This document shows positions 8,350 to 17,326 of a DNA stretch of 64,000 nt, piece by piece. How positions within the stretch are numbered: position 1 is the stretch's first letter; the number at the start of each line of letters is the position of its first letter. The notes below the pieces were generated by a model, which did not search any database, was not told where the DNA came from, and saw only the letters and a program-made list of their open reading frames with translations. The DNA is from Bifidobacterium castoris (GTDB lineage: Bacteria > Actinomycetota > Actinomycetes > Actinomycetales > Bifidobacteriaceae): positions 124,001 to 188,000 of the forward strand of contig NZ_QXGI01000002.1 of the NCBI RefSeq assembly GCF_003952025.1, given 5' to 3'. The position numbers were made by a program, and so were the translations under genes.

Positions 8350-9213
8350 ATGAGCACGCTCGCTGATCAGACCTCGCACATCCCCCTCGTCACGCTGCAC
8401 GACGGCACGAGGATTCCTCAAATCGGACTGGGTGTGCTGCGCATCGATGACGAAGGCGTCGCTCCGGTCGTCGAATCGGCGCTTGAAGCCGGCTATCGGC
8501 ACATCGACGGCGCCGCCGGCTACAACAACGAGGAGGGCGTGGGCCGCGCGCTCGCCGCGACCGGCTACAACACGGGCGAGAAGCGTGCATCGTTGTGGAT
8601 GACCACGAAACTGCGTGATTCCGAGCAGGGGTGCGATTCCGCGATGCGCGCCTTCGACCGCTCGCTTGAACTGCTGCAGCTTGACTACGTGGACATGTAT
8701 ATGATCCACTGGCCCACGCCCTTCGATTGGCGCAGCGGCGAGACGTGGAAGGCGCTGCGCGAACTGCGCGAAGATGGCCGTGTGCGCACACTCGGCGTCT
8801 GCAATTTCATGCCCGAGCATCTCGACCGGCTGTTCGATGAAACGGGGGAGTACCCGACCGTCAACCAGATTGAACTGCACCCCACATGGCAGCAGCGTGA
8901 TGTCGTGGACTATTGCCGTGCGCACGACATCGCAGTGGAGGCGTATTCGCCGATGGCGCGCGGCGCCGATCTGGCGAACGGCGTCGTCGAGCATATCGCC
9001 GCCGCACATGGGGTGAGCCCCGCGCAGGTTATCTTGCGTTGGCATATCGAGAACGGCACGATCATCATTCCCAAGTCCGTGCATGCCGAACGCCAGCGTG
9101 AGAACCTCGATCTGTTTGGTTTCGCGCTGACGCCGCAGGAGCATGCGCAGATCGACGCGCTCGACGGCCCGACGCGCGCCGGCCATGATCCGATGACCTT
9201 CACCTACGCATGA
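8350..9213 (+). CDS. Aldo/keto reductase (2,5-diketo-D-gluconate reductase type)
   Basis: NADPH-dependent aldo/keto reductase of 287 residues. The catalytic tetrad is visible: Asp and Tyr in GYRHIDGAAGYNNEEGVG, Lys in WMTTKLRDSEQG and His in YMIHWPTPF. The cofactor segment IIPKSVHAERQRENLDLF near the C-terminus is typical. The physiological substrate is unknown; reduction of small sugars or aldehydes is typical of this subgroup. An ATG at 8350 with AAAGG 7 nt before is chosen over the upstream in-frame ATG at 8248, which would overlap the promoter region. Its stop codon overlaps the first codon of the GH127 fragment (ATGA). Confidence 0.9.
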   Translation: MSTLADQTSHIPLVTLHDGTRIPQIGLGVLRIDDEGVAPVVESALEAGYRHIDGAAGYNNEEGVGRALAATGYNTGEKRASLWMTTKLRDSEQGCDSAMRAFDRSLELLQLDYVDMYMIHWPTPFDWRSGETWKALRELREDGRVRTLGVCNFMPEHLDRLFDETGEYPTVNQIELHPTWQQRDVVDYCRAHDIAVEAYSPMARGADLANGVVEHIAAAHGVSPAQVILRWHIENGTIIIPKSVHAERQRENLDLFGFALTPQEHAQIDALDGPTRAGHDPMTFTYA

Positions 9214-9959
9214 ACGATGGGGGCTGCGCGTGCTGCCCGGCGAACATCGCGCGGCTCATCGCGTCGATGGACCAATATGTGTACACGGAGAAGGACGATG
9301 GACGCACGGTGTTGGCGCATCAGTTCGTGTCGAACGAGGCGCGCTTCGACTCCGGCCTGCGTGTACATGAGGAGTCGGGATTCCCATGGAACGGCTGTGT
9401 GACGCTGGAGGCGTCGATGCCCGAGGATACCGGGTTGGAGTCGGTGGATCTGCTTGTGCGTGTACCGGAGTGGTCGCGTGACGATTGGCAGGTGTCCATT
9501 GACGGCACCAAGCGAAAGGTGGCCGTGGTAGACGGGTTCTTCGCGGTGAATGTTGCACGTGGAACACGGCATCGAATTGAGCTCGACTTCGATTATTCGG
9601 TGCATGTGATGCGCGCGAACTCGCATGTGAGCGCCGATGCGGGACGTGTGGCGTTCACCGCGGGGCCGATCGTGTTCTGCGCCGAGCAGGCCGACAACCC
9701 GGGGAACCTGTGGGGCTACAGGATGCATTTGGACGATGCATTGCAGCGCGCGCAGCTGCGTTTCGACGACGATTTGCTCGGCGGCGTCAACACCGTGAGC
9801 GTGCCGGCCGACCGCGAGGACGAGGATTCCACGCATGCGCCGCTGTATGAGCGGATGACGGGTCCGCGCGAGAGCACCCCCACCGGGCTCACACTCGTGC
9901 CGTATTATGCATGGGCGAATCGCGAAGTAGGCCAGATGAGCGTCTTCCAGCGCGTGTGA
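9210..9959 (+). pseudogene. C-terminal remnant of GH127 beta-L-arabinofuranosidase
   Basis: The 249-residue frame begins right at the family's catalytic cysteine motif (GCACCPAN, Cys8-Cys9) and continues through the C-terminal beta domain (LLVRVPEWSRDDWQVSIDG, GRVAFTAGPIVFCAEQADN, LVPYYAWANRE). In the well-known HypBA1 enzyme (about 658 residues) the cysteine pair is at 417-418, leaving about 240 residues after it, exactly what is found here. The whole alpha/alpha barrel with the catalytic glutamate and the other zinc ligands is absent, and there is no own ribosome binding site; the ATG overlaps the aldo/keto reductase stop. It is therefore most likely the tail of a deleted gene rather than an active enzyme, though the frame has stayed open. 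Confidence 0.82.
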
Positions 9960-10073
9960 ATTGCCCACAGGGTGCGTGTCTGTGCCTTCGGATGGTCGGC
10001 GTGCATCGTTGCGCGAGCGGTGTGCCAACGCATGAAGCCGGATCGGTGAGGGTGTGACGTGTGTCGGTGGCGG

Positions 10074-10409
10074 TCAGTTTTCCGCTTCGAAGACGTTGAG
10101 GTCGGTGGTCATCAGATCGCGGGTGTCCTTGGAGAAGAAGCCCTTGTCTGCCGGGAAGTGATCCGACTTCACGCGGTCGGCGTTCACCCATTCATTGAGC
10201 ACGTTCACGGTGACTTCGGGCAGCCCGATGCGCGATGCGGCGACGATGAGCTCGTCGCGGTTGTTGTCGGTGTCCTTCATCTCGGACAGTCCGTGCAGCG
10301 CGTCGAGATTATCCTGGAAATCGGCGATCGGCTTGTTCTCGAACAGCACCTGATACCACTGATACAGCGCTTCGCCGGTGCGGGTCATGTCTTCGGTCGT
10401 TTCCGCCAT
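10074..10409 (-). CDS. Small conserved-looking protein of unknown function
   Basis: I do not recognise this 111-residue protein. It is acidic, has no signal peptide or membrane segment and looks like a small helical cytoplasmic protein (ALYQWYQVLFENKPIADFQDNLDAL, LIVAASRIGLPEVTVNVLNEWV). The ribosome binding site AGGAAGGA 6 nt before the ATG and ordinary codon use support a real gene. It is convergent with the GH127 remnant and divergent from the Fic gene. Confidence 0.7.
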   Translation of the reverse strand: MAETTEDMTRTGEALYQWYQVLFENKPIADFQDNLDALHGLSEMKDTDNNRDELIVAASRIGLPEVTVNVLNEWVNADRVKSDHFPADKGFFSKDTRDLMTTDLNVFEAEN

Positions 10410-10574
10410 GTCTCATCCTTCCTGTTGTGCGCGCCTGATATGATGCGCGCCGTGCAATCGTTCAGGTGACATCGTAAACGCGCCGGTCAGCGCGCGTGCG
10501 GAACTTCCGCTGCCGGTGTAACGGTGATGATGTGCGTTTTGGATGGTCTCCGCGCCAGCATCCGTCGTCTGCGC

Positions 10575-10650
10575 AAATGATACTTTCTATCATTTACGGC
10601 CTGTTGCGTGCCGAGATGCGCGCTCTAATTGATACTTTCTATCATTTACG
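10575..10650. promoter_or_regulatory. Duplicated palindromic operator in front of fic gene
   Basis: Two copies of TGATACTTTCTATCATTTACG lie at 10578 and 10630, exactly 52 bp apart. Each is itself an inverted repeat (TGATA-CTTTC-TATCA; in the first copy the arms extend to AAATGATA/TATCATTT at 10575-10595). A third half-like TCGATAG lies near 10660. They sit 70-145 bp before the fic start codon, so a dimeric repressor probably binds here; the Fic protein itself has a C-terminal winged-helix segment. The rest of 10410-10719 shows no gene. Confidence 0.6.
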
Positions 10651-10719
10651 ACGTCAATTCGATAGTGCAGTCTTCTGATTATGCTCATCAGTATCAATAT
10701 CGAGACCGGAGGATGCGGC

Positions 10720-12000
10720 ATGGGTGATACGTACCGGCGGCTTTCCACGCTGTTCCATATGGATGCGAGCGCGGAGGCGAAGACCAAACTTGAGCATGCC
10801 GCGCGTGAGCGGCTGGAATCCGATTCGACCTTCCGCACCGGCATCACCACCAGGCTGGGCGAGCTGTTCGTCGCGATGCCGCGCGAGCTAACCGTCAGAA
10901 TCAACGACGTGCTCGTTCAGGACCGCAAAGTGGCGCTGCTGTGGGACCGGCTTCCGCAGATCATGAAACGGAACTACATCGACCGGGCGATTGGCGACGA
11001 GATCCTCTCGACGAACGAGATCGAAGGGGTACACAGCACCCGCAGGGAGGTGGAACTCGCGGTGGCCGCCGCGCAGGAGCGAGAGGACGATGCAGTGACG
11101 GCGGCCAAGAGTCCCCGCCGCGACCCGTATCGGACCCTTCGATTCAGCGAGTTCGCCAAACTCTATCTTGGGTTGACCGACGATCAGGTTGAGCTGCCGC
11201 ATTCGTTGAAGGATCTGCGGCGCATCTACGACGATGTCGTCGGCGAGGAAATCGCAGCCGAGGATGTGCCCGACGGGCGATTGTTCCGTGCCAAAGGTGG
11301 GCAGATCATCGGCAACGGCGCCCGTGTCGTCCACACGGGCGCGCATTCGCAGGAGCGGATTGAGACGCTGTTGGAGCAGATGCTGGGACTCATGCGTTCC
11401 GAAACGATGCCGACGCTGCTGGCTGCGGCCGCCGCGCATTTCCTCTTCGAATACACGCACCCGTTCTACGACGGCAACGGCCGTACCGGCCGATTCCTGT
11501 TCGCGCTCAATCTGCGATCCGCGCTTGCGACCCCCACGATCCTTTCGCTGTCCCGTGTCATCGCACACAACAGGCCGCAGTATTACAGGGCGTTCACGCA
11601 GGTGGAGGATGCGCTGAACCATGGCGAGTTGACCTTCTTCGTGATGACGCTGCTCGATTTGATCATGGAGTCGCAGCATGACCTCGTCGAATATCTGACG
11701 CAGTTGATGAACGGCGTGAAAGGGCTTAGGCGTCGATGCGACCAGCTGACGGATATGCACGCGCTTTCCTCCCATGCGGGCGAGGTGCTGTTCGCGCTTA
11801 TGCAAGAGCAGGAGTTCGGCGGCTGGCGGTCGATGACGCTCGATGAGGCCGCCCGGCATCTTGGTCTGTCGAAGCAGAGCGCGCGCAAAGTGGTCAAAGA
11901 GCTTGAAGAGGCCGGACTTGTCGAGTATACGAAGCGGCGTCCGCTGATGTTCCGTTGCTCCGGCGATGGAGTGAATCTAGAGGGGATGCCTGAGATTTGA
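10720..12000 (+). CDS. Fic-domain protein with C-terminal winged helix
   Basis: Fic family protein (426 residues). The active-site motif HPFYDGNGRTGR (His247) is intact, so AMP or another nucleotide transfer to a protein target is likely. An inhibitory motif of the S/TxxxE[G/N] type, TNEIEG (about 98-103), lies on the N-terminal side, which marks a class II, self-inhibited Fic. An N-terminal Fic_N-like region precedes the core, and the C-terminal 80 residues form a winged-helix segment (LDEAARHLGLSKQSARKVVKELEEAGLVEYTKRRP). The ATG at 10720 follows GGAGG 7 nt upstream; an earlier in-frame ATG at 10681 has no such site. The gene stands alone behind a doubled palindrome, consistent with self-repression, which is inference. 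Confidence 0.9.
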   Translation: MGDTYRRLSTLFHMDASAEAKTKLEHAARERLESDSTFRTGITTRLGELFVAMPRELTVRINDVLVQDRKVALLWDRLPQIMKRNYIDRAIGDEILSTNEIEGVHSTRREVELAVAAAQEREDDAVTAAKSPRRDPYRTLRFSEFAKLYLGLTDDQVELPHSLKDLRRIYDDVVGEEIAAEDVPDGRLFRAKGGQIIGNGARVVHTGAHSQERIETLLEQMLGLMRSETMPTLLAAAAAHFLFEYTHPFYDGNGRTGRFLFALNLRSALATPTILSLSRVIAHNRPQYYRAFTQVEDALNHGELTFFVMTLLDLIMESQHDLVEYLTQLMNGVKGLRRRCDQLTDMHALSSHAGEVLFALMQEQEFGGWRSMTLDEAARHLGLSKQSARKVVKELEEAGLVEYTKRRPLMFRCSGDGVNLEGMPEI

Positions 12001-12078
12001 GCTATTTCGTGGTGCGATGCCCCGCAGTGGCATGATTCCCGCGGAGCGCCGTCAGCCATGTGCCGGCGCAATGACGGT

Positions 12079-12133
12079 AATGAGTGGGGGCCGTGACGCG
12101 GGATGATTTCCCGCGTCACGGCCCCCACTCATT
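12079..12133. terminator. 25-bp perfect inverted repeat between convergent fic and ppc
   Basis: Arms 12079-12103 and 12109-12133 are perfectly complementary over 25 bp with a 5-nt loop (TGATT). It lies between the convergent fic and ppc genes, ending 22 nt from the ppc stop, so it can serve both directions. No T-run is present on either side, unlike a classical intrinsic terminator. Confidence 0.7.
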
Positions 12134-12154
12134 GAAGAGGTCGGATCCTTGGTA

Positions 12155-14908
12155 TCAGCCGGTGTTCTGCAGGCCGGCGGCGACTCCCGAAACGGTGCAC
12201 AGGATCAGGTAGATGAAGCCCGCCTGCTGGCTCTTCGAGAGCTCCTCCTTGTCCACCTTCTTACGCAGCGAACGCAGCGCGAGCACCTGGGTGACCGACA
12301 GCGCGTCCACGTACGGGGAGCGGATGCGGATCGCCTGGCCGAGCACATGGCGGTGCTGCAGCGGCCATTCGTCGCCGACGATGCGCAGCACCCAACGGCG
12401 CGTCAGCTCCATCTCGTGCAGGACCTTGTCGCGCAGATCGTCGCGGTCGCCGAGCGCGAGGTACATCTTCGCGATGCGTTCGTCGGTCTTCGCGAGCGAC
12501 ATCTCGATGTTGTCGATGAACGTCGAGAACAGCGGCCACTCCTGATACGCCTTGCGCATCGTCTCGAGGTCGCCGAAGGCCTCGCACGCGGAGCCCAGAC
12601 CGTACCATGCGGCGAGGTTGATGCGCGCCTGCGCCCACGAGAAGATCCATGGGATCGTACGCAGATCGTCGAGCGACTTCGCGCCCAGACCGCGCTTCGC
12701 CGGACGCGAGCCGATCGGCATCAGGCCGATTTCGGTCAGCGGCGTGACCGTGGAGAACCATGGCGCGAAGTCCGGCGTGTTGAGCAGGTCGAGATACGTC
12801 GCGTGGGAGACCTCGTCGAGCTTCTTCGCCATTGGCGCGAACGCATCGGTCATCTCAGTGTTCGTCTTCTCGACGCTCGGAGCGGACTGCAGCAGCGTCG
12901 CGGCGGCCACGGATTCGACGTGGCGGATCGCGAGTACCGGGTTGCCGTAGCGGGCGAAGATGACCTCGCCCTGCTCGGTGAGCTTGAAGCGACACTTGAC
13001 GGAGCCCTTCGGCTGCGCGAGCACGGCGCGGTTCGCCGGGCCGCCGCCGCGGCCGACGGCGCCGCCGCGGCCATGGAACAGCGTCAGGTCGATGTCGTTC
13101 GCCTCGGCCCACGTGGCGATCCGCTCCTGCGCGGAATGCAGCGCGAGCGTCGCGGAGGTCGGACCGGCGTCCTTCGACGAATCGGAGTAGCCGAGCATGA
13201 CCTCGAGCTTGCGGCCGGTCTGCTTGAGCCGTGCCTGCACCTCGGGGATCTTGATCATTTCGTCGAGCACGCTCACCGAGTTCTCGAGATCCTCAAGCTG
13301 CTCGAACAGCGGGATGACGTCGATGACCGGCGCATCGTCCGGATTCGAGAACGCGAGACGGTTGAGCTCGTAGACGTCGCGCACGTTCTTCGCGCTCTTC
13401 GTGAACGAGATGATGTAGCGGCGCGCGGCCTTGATGCCGTTGCGCTTCTGGATCGCGCCGAGCGCGCGGAAGGTGTCGAGCACCTCGACCGTCATCGGCT
13501 GCAGTTCGCCGCGTTCGCCATGCAGGCCATGCTCGCGGATGTCGTCGAGTGCGCGGGCGTGCACGACCGAATGCTGGCGGAACTCCATCTCGACCATGTG
13601 GAAGCCGAAGGTCTCCGTCTGCCAGATGAGATCCTGCAGCGGGCCGTAGGCAGCGCGCTTGTCGCCGGCTTCGGCGAGCGAGCGCTGCACGACGCGCAGG
13701 TCGGCGAGGAAGTCGTCGGCGCTGTGGTACATCAGGTCGGCGTCGCGCTTGATCGTGTAGTGCAGACGGTCGGCCAGGACGAGCATGACGGCGCGGTGCA
13801 GCTCCTTCGTCGAGATGAGCGACGCCTTGCTCGTGAGCCGCTCACTGATCTCCCTCTGCTGGTTCCACAGCGTATGCAGCTCGTCGCTCGGCGGCGTCGT
13901 CTCCGCTTCCACCGTCAGGTTCCGGCCGACGTTGCGAGTCGCCTCTTCGAGGGCTGCGAGCACATGGTCGGAGAACTTGCGCGCCACCTGACGGCTCACC
14001 TTCGCGGTGACGTTCGGGTTGCCGTCGCGGTCGGAACCGATCCAGCTGCCCGGATGGAAGAACGCGGGGCACGCCGGTTCGACGGTGCCGGCCTTGTCGC
14101 CGAGCACCCAGTCGTCGAAGCGACGGTAGACCATCGGGATCGTGTCGAACAGCGTGTTGTCGAAGATGTCGAGGATCGTGTCGGCTTCCTCGACCGGCGT
14201 CGGCTTCTTGAGCGCAATCGGGGACGTGCGGAATAGCGCGTCGATCTCGTTGTAGAGACGGCGGTAGCATTCCTTCTTGTCCGATCCGCCCAGCATGCGG
14301 TATGCGGCGAGCTGGTCGGAGATGCGGCGGATCTTGCCTTCCACGGCCTTGCGCCGCGCCTCGGTCGGATGCGCGGTGAAGACCGGATGGAACTCGAGAC
14401 GGTCGAGCAGCTCCTTCGCCTTGGCCGGACCCATCTCGGCGATGAGCTGGTGGTAGGCCTTCGTCATCTCGTTGACCGGGTCGATCGCCTGGGAATCATC
14501 CACCTTCGCCTCGCGGTCATGCAGCACGGAGACGCGGTAGTTCTCCTCGCACAGGTTCGCGAGATGGAAGTACGTGGTGAACGCGCGCGCGAGCAGCTGC
14601 GCGTCGTGCAGGTTCATCGCGTCGATCGTCTTGACGGCCATTTCAAGGTCGTCGCGCTCGGGATGGGTGTCGGTGAGCACGCCCGAGAAACGTTCCGCGC
14701 TCGCGTCGACGGCGTACTGGCGCACGGTGTCGAAGGTGTTGAGCAGCGATTCGTCGTATTCGGAAAGCACTCCACGCAGAATCTCGAGACACAGATCCAT
14801 GTCTTCGTGCAGTGTGGGGGGAAGCTCACGCTCCTCGGGGGCCTTGGTCCCCAGACCGGACGTGACGATGGCCGCATCCGCAGGCGTGATCTGTTCGTTA
14901 TCAGTCAC
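12155..14908 (-). CDS. ppc: Phosphoenolpyruvate carboxylase
   Basis: Full-length PEP carboxylase (917 residues) that adds bicarbonate to PEP to make oxaloacetate, the main anaplerotic step for aspartate-family amino acids in bifidobacteria. All signatures are present: FTAHPTEARR with the catalytic His, GSDRDGNPNVT, the lysine motif GYSDSSKDAGPTSATLALH, FHGRGGAVGRGGGPANRAV and the C-terminal QNTG. The start is a GTG at 14908 with AAGGAGG 5 nt before it. It is a single gene, convergent with fic and divergent from the ThrE-like gene. Confidence 0.98.
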   Translation of the reverse strand: MTDNEQITPADAAIVTSGLGTKAPEERELPPTLHEDMDLCLEILRGVLSEYDESLLNTFDTVRQYAVDASAERFSGVLTDTHPERDDLEMAVKTIDAMNLHDAQLLARAFTTYFHLANLCEENYRVSVLHDREAKVDDSQAIDPVNEMTKAYHQLIAEMGPAKAKELLDRLEFHPVFTAHPTEARRKAVEGKIRRISDQLAAYRMLGGSDKKECYRRLYNEIDALFRTSPIALKKPTPVEEADTILDIFDNTLFDTIPMVYRRFDDWVLGDKAGTVEPACPAFFHPGSWIGSDRDGNPNVTAKVSRQVARKFSDHVLAALEEATRNVGRNLTVEAETTPPSDELHTLWNQQREISERLTSKASLISTKELHRAVMLVLADRLHYTIKRDADLMYHSADDFLADLRVVQRSLAEAGDKRAAYGPLQDLIWQTETFGFHMVEMEFRQHSVVHARALDDIREHGLHGERGELQPMTVEVLDTFRALGAIQKRNGIKAARRYIISFTKSAKNVRDVYELNRLAFSNPDDAPVIDVIPLFEQLEDLENSVSVLDEMIKIPEVQARLKQTGRKLEVMLGYSDSSKDAGPTSATLALHSAQERIATWAEANDIDLTLFHGRGGAVGRGGGPANRAVLAQPKGSVKCRFKLTEQGEVIFARYGNPVLAIRHVESVAAATLLQSAPSVEKTNTEMTDAFAPMAKKLDEVSHATYLDLLNTPDFAPWFSTVTPLTEIGLMPIGSRPAKRGLGAKSLDDLRTIPWIFSWAQARINLAAWYGLGSACEAFGDLETMRKAYQEWPLFSTFIDNIEMSLAKTDERIAKMYLALGDRDDLRDKVLHEMELTRRWVLRIVGDEWPLQHRHVLGQAIRIRSPYVDALSVTQVLALRSLRKKVDKEELSKSQQAGFIYLILCTVSGVAAGLQNTG

Positions 14909-15277
14909 ATTGACCTCCTTCTAAGAACATCAGGTTGCTCGGTCTTCCGCTCATCCGCGGCTCCTCCGCGGTTGTGTTGATCGGACGTTGCGAGCCCACA
15001 GCCTTAAGTTCTCTTCGGTTGCACGCCCATTGTAGGCGCGGGGAATCGACAGTGCGGCCGTTTGGGGGCCGAAAGGGCCATGATATGAGACGGCTGCCGT
15101 ACACGGTCTCGCGCGCGCGGTACATAGAGGGACATGGACGGCCACGACCGGCAGATTTCATGGTTTCGGCGGCTTTTGGCCGCGCAGGTTTCCGGGTCGT
15201 TTGGGCGGCGCGCACGGTGGGCGGCGCACAGGCGTGCACGGCGGCCCACGTCCAGCGCCCGCACGTTAATGGAAGCC
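14909..15277. other. Divergent ppc / thrE intergenic region
   Basis: No gene is seen here. On the minus strand a -10 box TACAAT (15034-15029) would give ppc a leader of about 110 nt that can fold at a CCGCGG/CCGCGG stem; no clear -35 box is visible. On the plus strand TACATA (15121-15126) stands 7 nt before an ATG at 15134 that is in frame with the exporter gene, giving either a leaderless start or a transcription start with a leader of about 145 nt. Confidence 0.4.
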
Positions 15278-17227
15278 ATGAGCAATGAGCAGACGCAGGG
15301 GAGAGGTGCAGGCCTCCACGATCGCTTCCGGGGAGCCAACGCCGACCATCCTCACCACCATGGCGGCCCGCCTACGAGCGGCGCCACGGCCGCCGGGAAA
15401 TACCATTCCCATTCGATTCCGCTGGACATGGAGGACATCGAGCGCGACTGGGACAAGCCGATCCAGGACGCCGGCATCGCCGCGAAGGCGAGCGTCATCG
15501 TGCGCGTCGGCATGCTCGACCTCGGCGCCGGAACCGGCAGTTTCCGCGTGCGCGAGATGATGCACCGCATCGCCTACCCACTCGGCGTGCACGTGCGCGC
15601 CGACGTCAATCTCACCGACATCGAAGCCGCATGCACCGACGGGTCCGGACGCATCACCGAAGTCGTCAATCTGCCGACAACGGGTGTCAACACCGAACGC
15701 ATCTGGCTCCTCGAACATTTCGCCGACTGGTTCAGCGTCAATCTCGGCACCGGTTCGATGTACCACCGCGAGACGAAGGTCTCCGACGGTCTCATGCAGC
15801 ATCTCGACATGCGGGACGCTTCGCAGGTCTCCGCGGATATGGCGAAACGGCTGCGTGAGGAGCGGCATCAGACACGCGTGGCCGAACGCGCCGCCGCCTC
15901 CGACGCGGCGGTCGAGGACCACGAGGCCGCGCTCGCCGGCAACGCCGCCGACGTCGCGGCGGCCACGACGGGCGATGCCGCGATGCGGTCGGAGGACGGC
16001 GCGGCGCCGGAAGTCGGCGAAACCGTCATCGACGCGCTCGTCAAGGCCGACGGCCATGGCGACGGTGCGCGTGGCAGCGCCGAACAGCTGGCGATGCCGC
16101 GTACGCCGCGGACGCGGTTGCGCGCGGCCGCCGGCGAGCGCACGCGCGCTTGGCGTGAACGTTCGCAGCATCCGCCGAAGAACGGCTACGCCAAGCATTT
16201 CGACCATGTCGGTGACGGTTCCGCCGCACGCAAGACGCATGAGATCACGGTGCGCGACGTGCATCGGCGGCTCGATATGATCGAACGCCGCAAGCCGCTG
16301 TATTCGCCGGCGCTATCGGGACTCGCGTCCGCCTGCGCGTGCGCGTCCTTCGTGTTCCTGCTCGGCGGCGCGCCGTACGACATGATCGGCGCGTTCGTCG
16401 GCGCCGGGCTTGGCCAATGGCTGCGGCGACGGCTGTTCGCGCATCATCTCAACCAGTTCTTCGTGACCTTCGTCTGCGTGGCCGTGGCGGCCTTCGCGTG
16501 CGTCGGCACCTTGCGTCTAATCGGCCTGTTCAATCCGGTGGCGTTGCAGCACGACACGGCGTACATCGGCGCGATGCTGTTCGTCATCCCGGGATTCCCG
16601 CTCATCACCGGCGGCCTCGACATGGCGAAGATCGATTTTCCGTCCGGCGTGCAACGCGTGATGTACGTCATGTGCATCATCCTGATGGCGACGCTCGCCG
16701 GATGGATGGTCGCGTCGCTCGTGCAGCTCAATCCGCAGGGATTCGAATTCTCGCATCTCGACCCGTGGGTGAACGGCTGCCTGCGCGCGCTGTTCGCGTT
16801 CATCGGTGTATGGGGTTTCTCGATGATGTTCAACTCGCCGCAGCGCATGTGCCTCGTGGCAGCGACGATCGGCACGATCACCGACACGCTGCGTCTTGAA
16901 TTCGTCGATTGCGGATTGCCCCCGGAGGCGGGCGCGTTCCTCGGCGCGATGCTCGCCGGCCTGCTCGCCTCGGCGTGGCGTTCGGCGGTGCGTCACCGCC
17001 TGCTGCCGCCGCATCTGGGCTATCCGCGCATCTGTCTGACGGTGCCGTCGATCGTCATCATGGTGCCGGGCATGTATATGTATCAGGCGATGTTCCATCT
17101 GGGGCAGTTCGAGACGCTGCTCGCGCTCGACTGGGCGTTCCGCGCGTTCATGGTCATCATCTGCCTGCCGATCGGCTTGGCGATGGCGCGCGTCATCACC
17201 GACAAATCATGGCGGTACGACGTGTGA
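15278..17227 (+). CDS. Threonine/serine exporter family protein (ThrE type)
   Basis: Membrane protein of about 649 residues with the two-part ThrE architecture. A cytosolic DUF1212 domain starts with VGMLDLGAGTGSFRVREMMHRIAYPLGV. After a long hydrophilic, Ala/Asp/Glu-rich insert of about 150 residues come some ten membrane segments, including LVFFLLGG-like and AMLFVIPGFPLITGGLDMAKID stretches. The family exports threonine and serine in corynebacteria; other substrates are possible. The start is uncertain: ATG 15278 and 15269 lack a good ribosome binding site, and an in-frame ATG at 15134 with a -10-like box 7 nt upstream could be used from a leaderless message, adding a 48-residue basic extension. 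A perfect 19-bp stem follows the gene. Confidence 0.82.
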   Translation: MSNEQTQGRGAGLHDRFRGANADHPHHHGGPPTSGATAAGKYHSHSIPLDMEDIERDWDKPIQDAGIAAKASVIVRVGMLDLGAGTGSFRVREMMHRIAYPLGVHVRADVNLTDIEAACTDGSGRITEVVNLPTTGVNTERIWLLEHFADWFSVNLGTGSMYHRETKVSDGLMQHLDMRDASQVSADMAKRLREERHQTRVAERAAASDAAVEDHEAALAGNAADVAAATTGDAAMRSEDGAAPEVGETVIDALVKADGHGDGARGSAEQLAMPRTPRTRLRAAAGERTRAWRERSQHPPKNGYAKHFDHVGDGSAARKTHEITVRDVHRRLDMIERRKPLYSPALSGLASACACASFVFLLGGAPYDMIGAFVGAGLGQWLRRRLFAHHLNQFFVTFVCVAVAAFACVGTLRLIGLFNPVALQHDTAYIGAMLFVIPGFPLITGGLDMAKIDFPSGVQRVMYVMCIILMATLAGWMVASLVQLNPQGFEFSHLDPWVNGCLRALFAFIGVWGFSMMFNSPQRMCLVAATIGTITDTLRLEFVDCGLPPEAGAFLGAMLAGLLASAWRSAVRHRLLPPHLGYPRICLTVPSIVIMVPGMYMYQAMFHLGQFETLLALDWAFRAFMVIICLPIGLAMARVITDKSWRYDV

Positions 17228-17247
17228 CGGTGGACGTCGTCCATATG

Positions 17248-17293
17248 GCTGCGGGGCGGCGCTTGGAAATCCAAGCGCCGCCCCGCAGCGTTT
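17248..17293 (+). terminator. Terminator after ThrE-like gene
   Basis: A perfect 19-bp GC-rich stem (17248-17266 with 17271-17289, loop AAAT) is followed by GTTTT. It lies between the convergent exporter and trpS genes. Confidence 0.85.
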
Positions 17294-17326
17294 TCCCGAT
17301 GTGCGTCCTGCCTGCGCGCGACCGCG

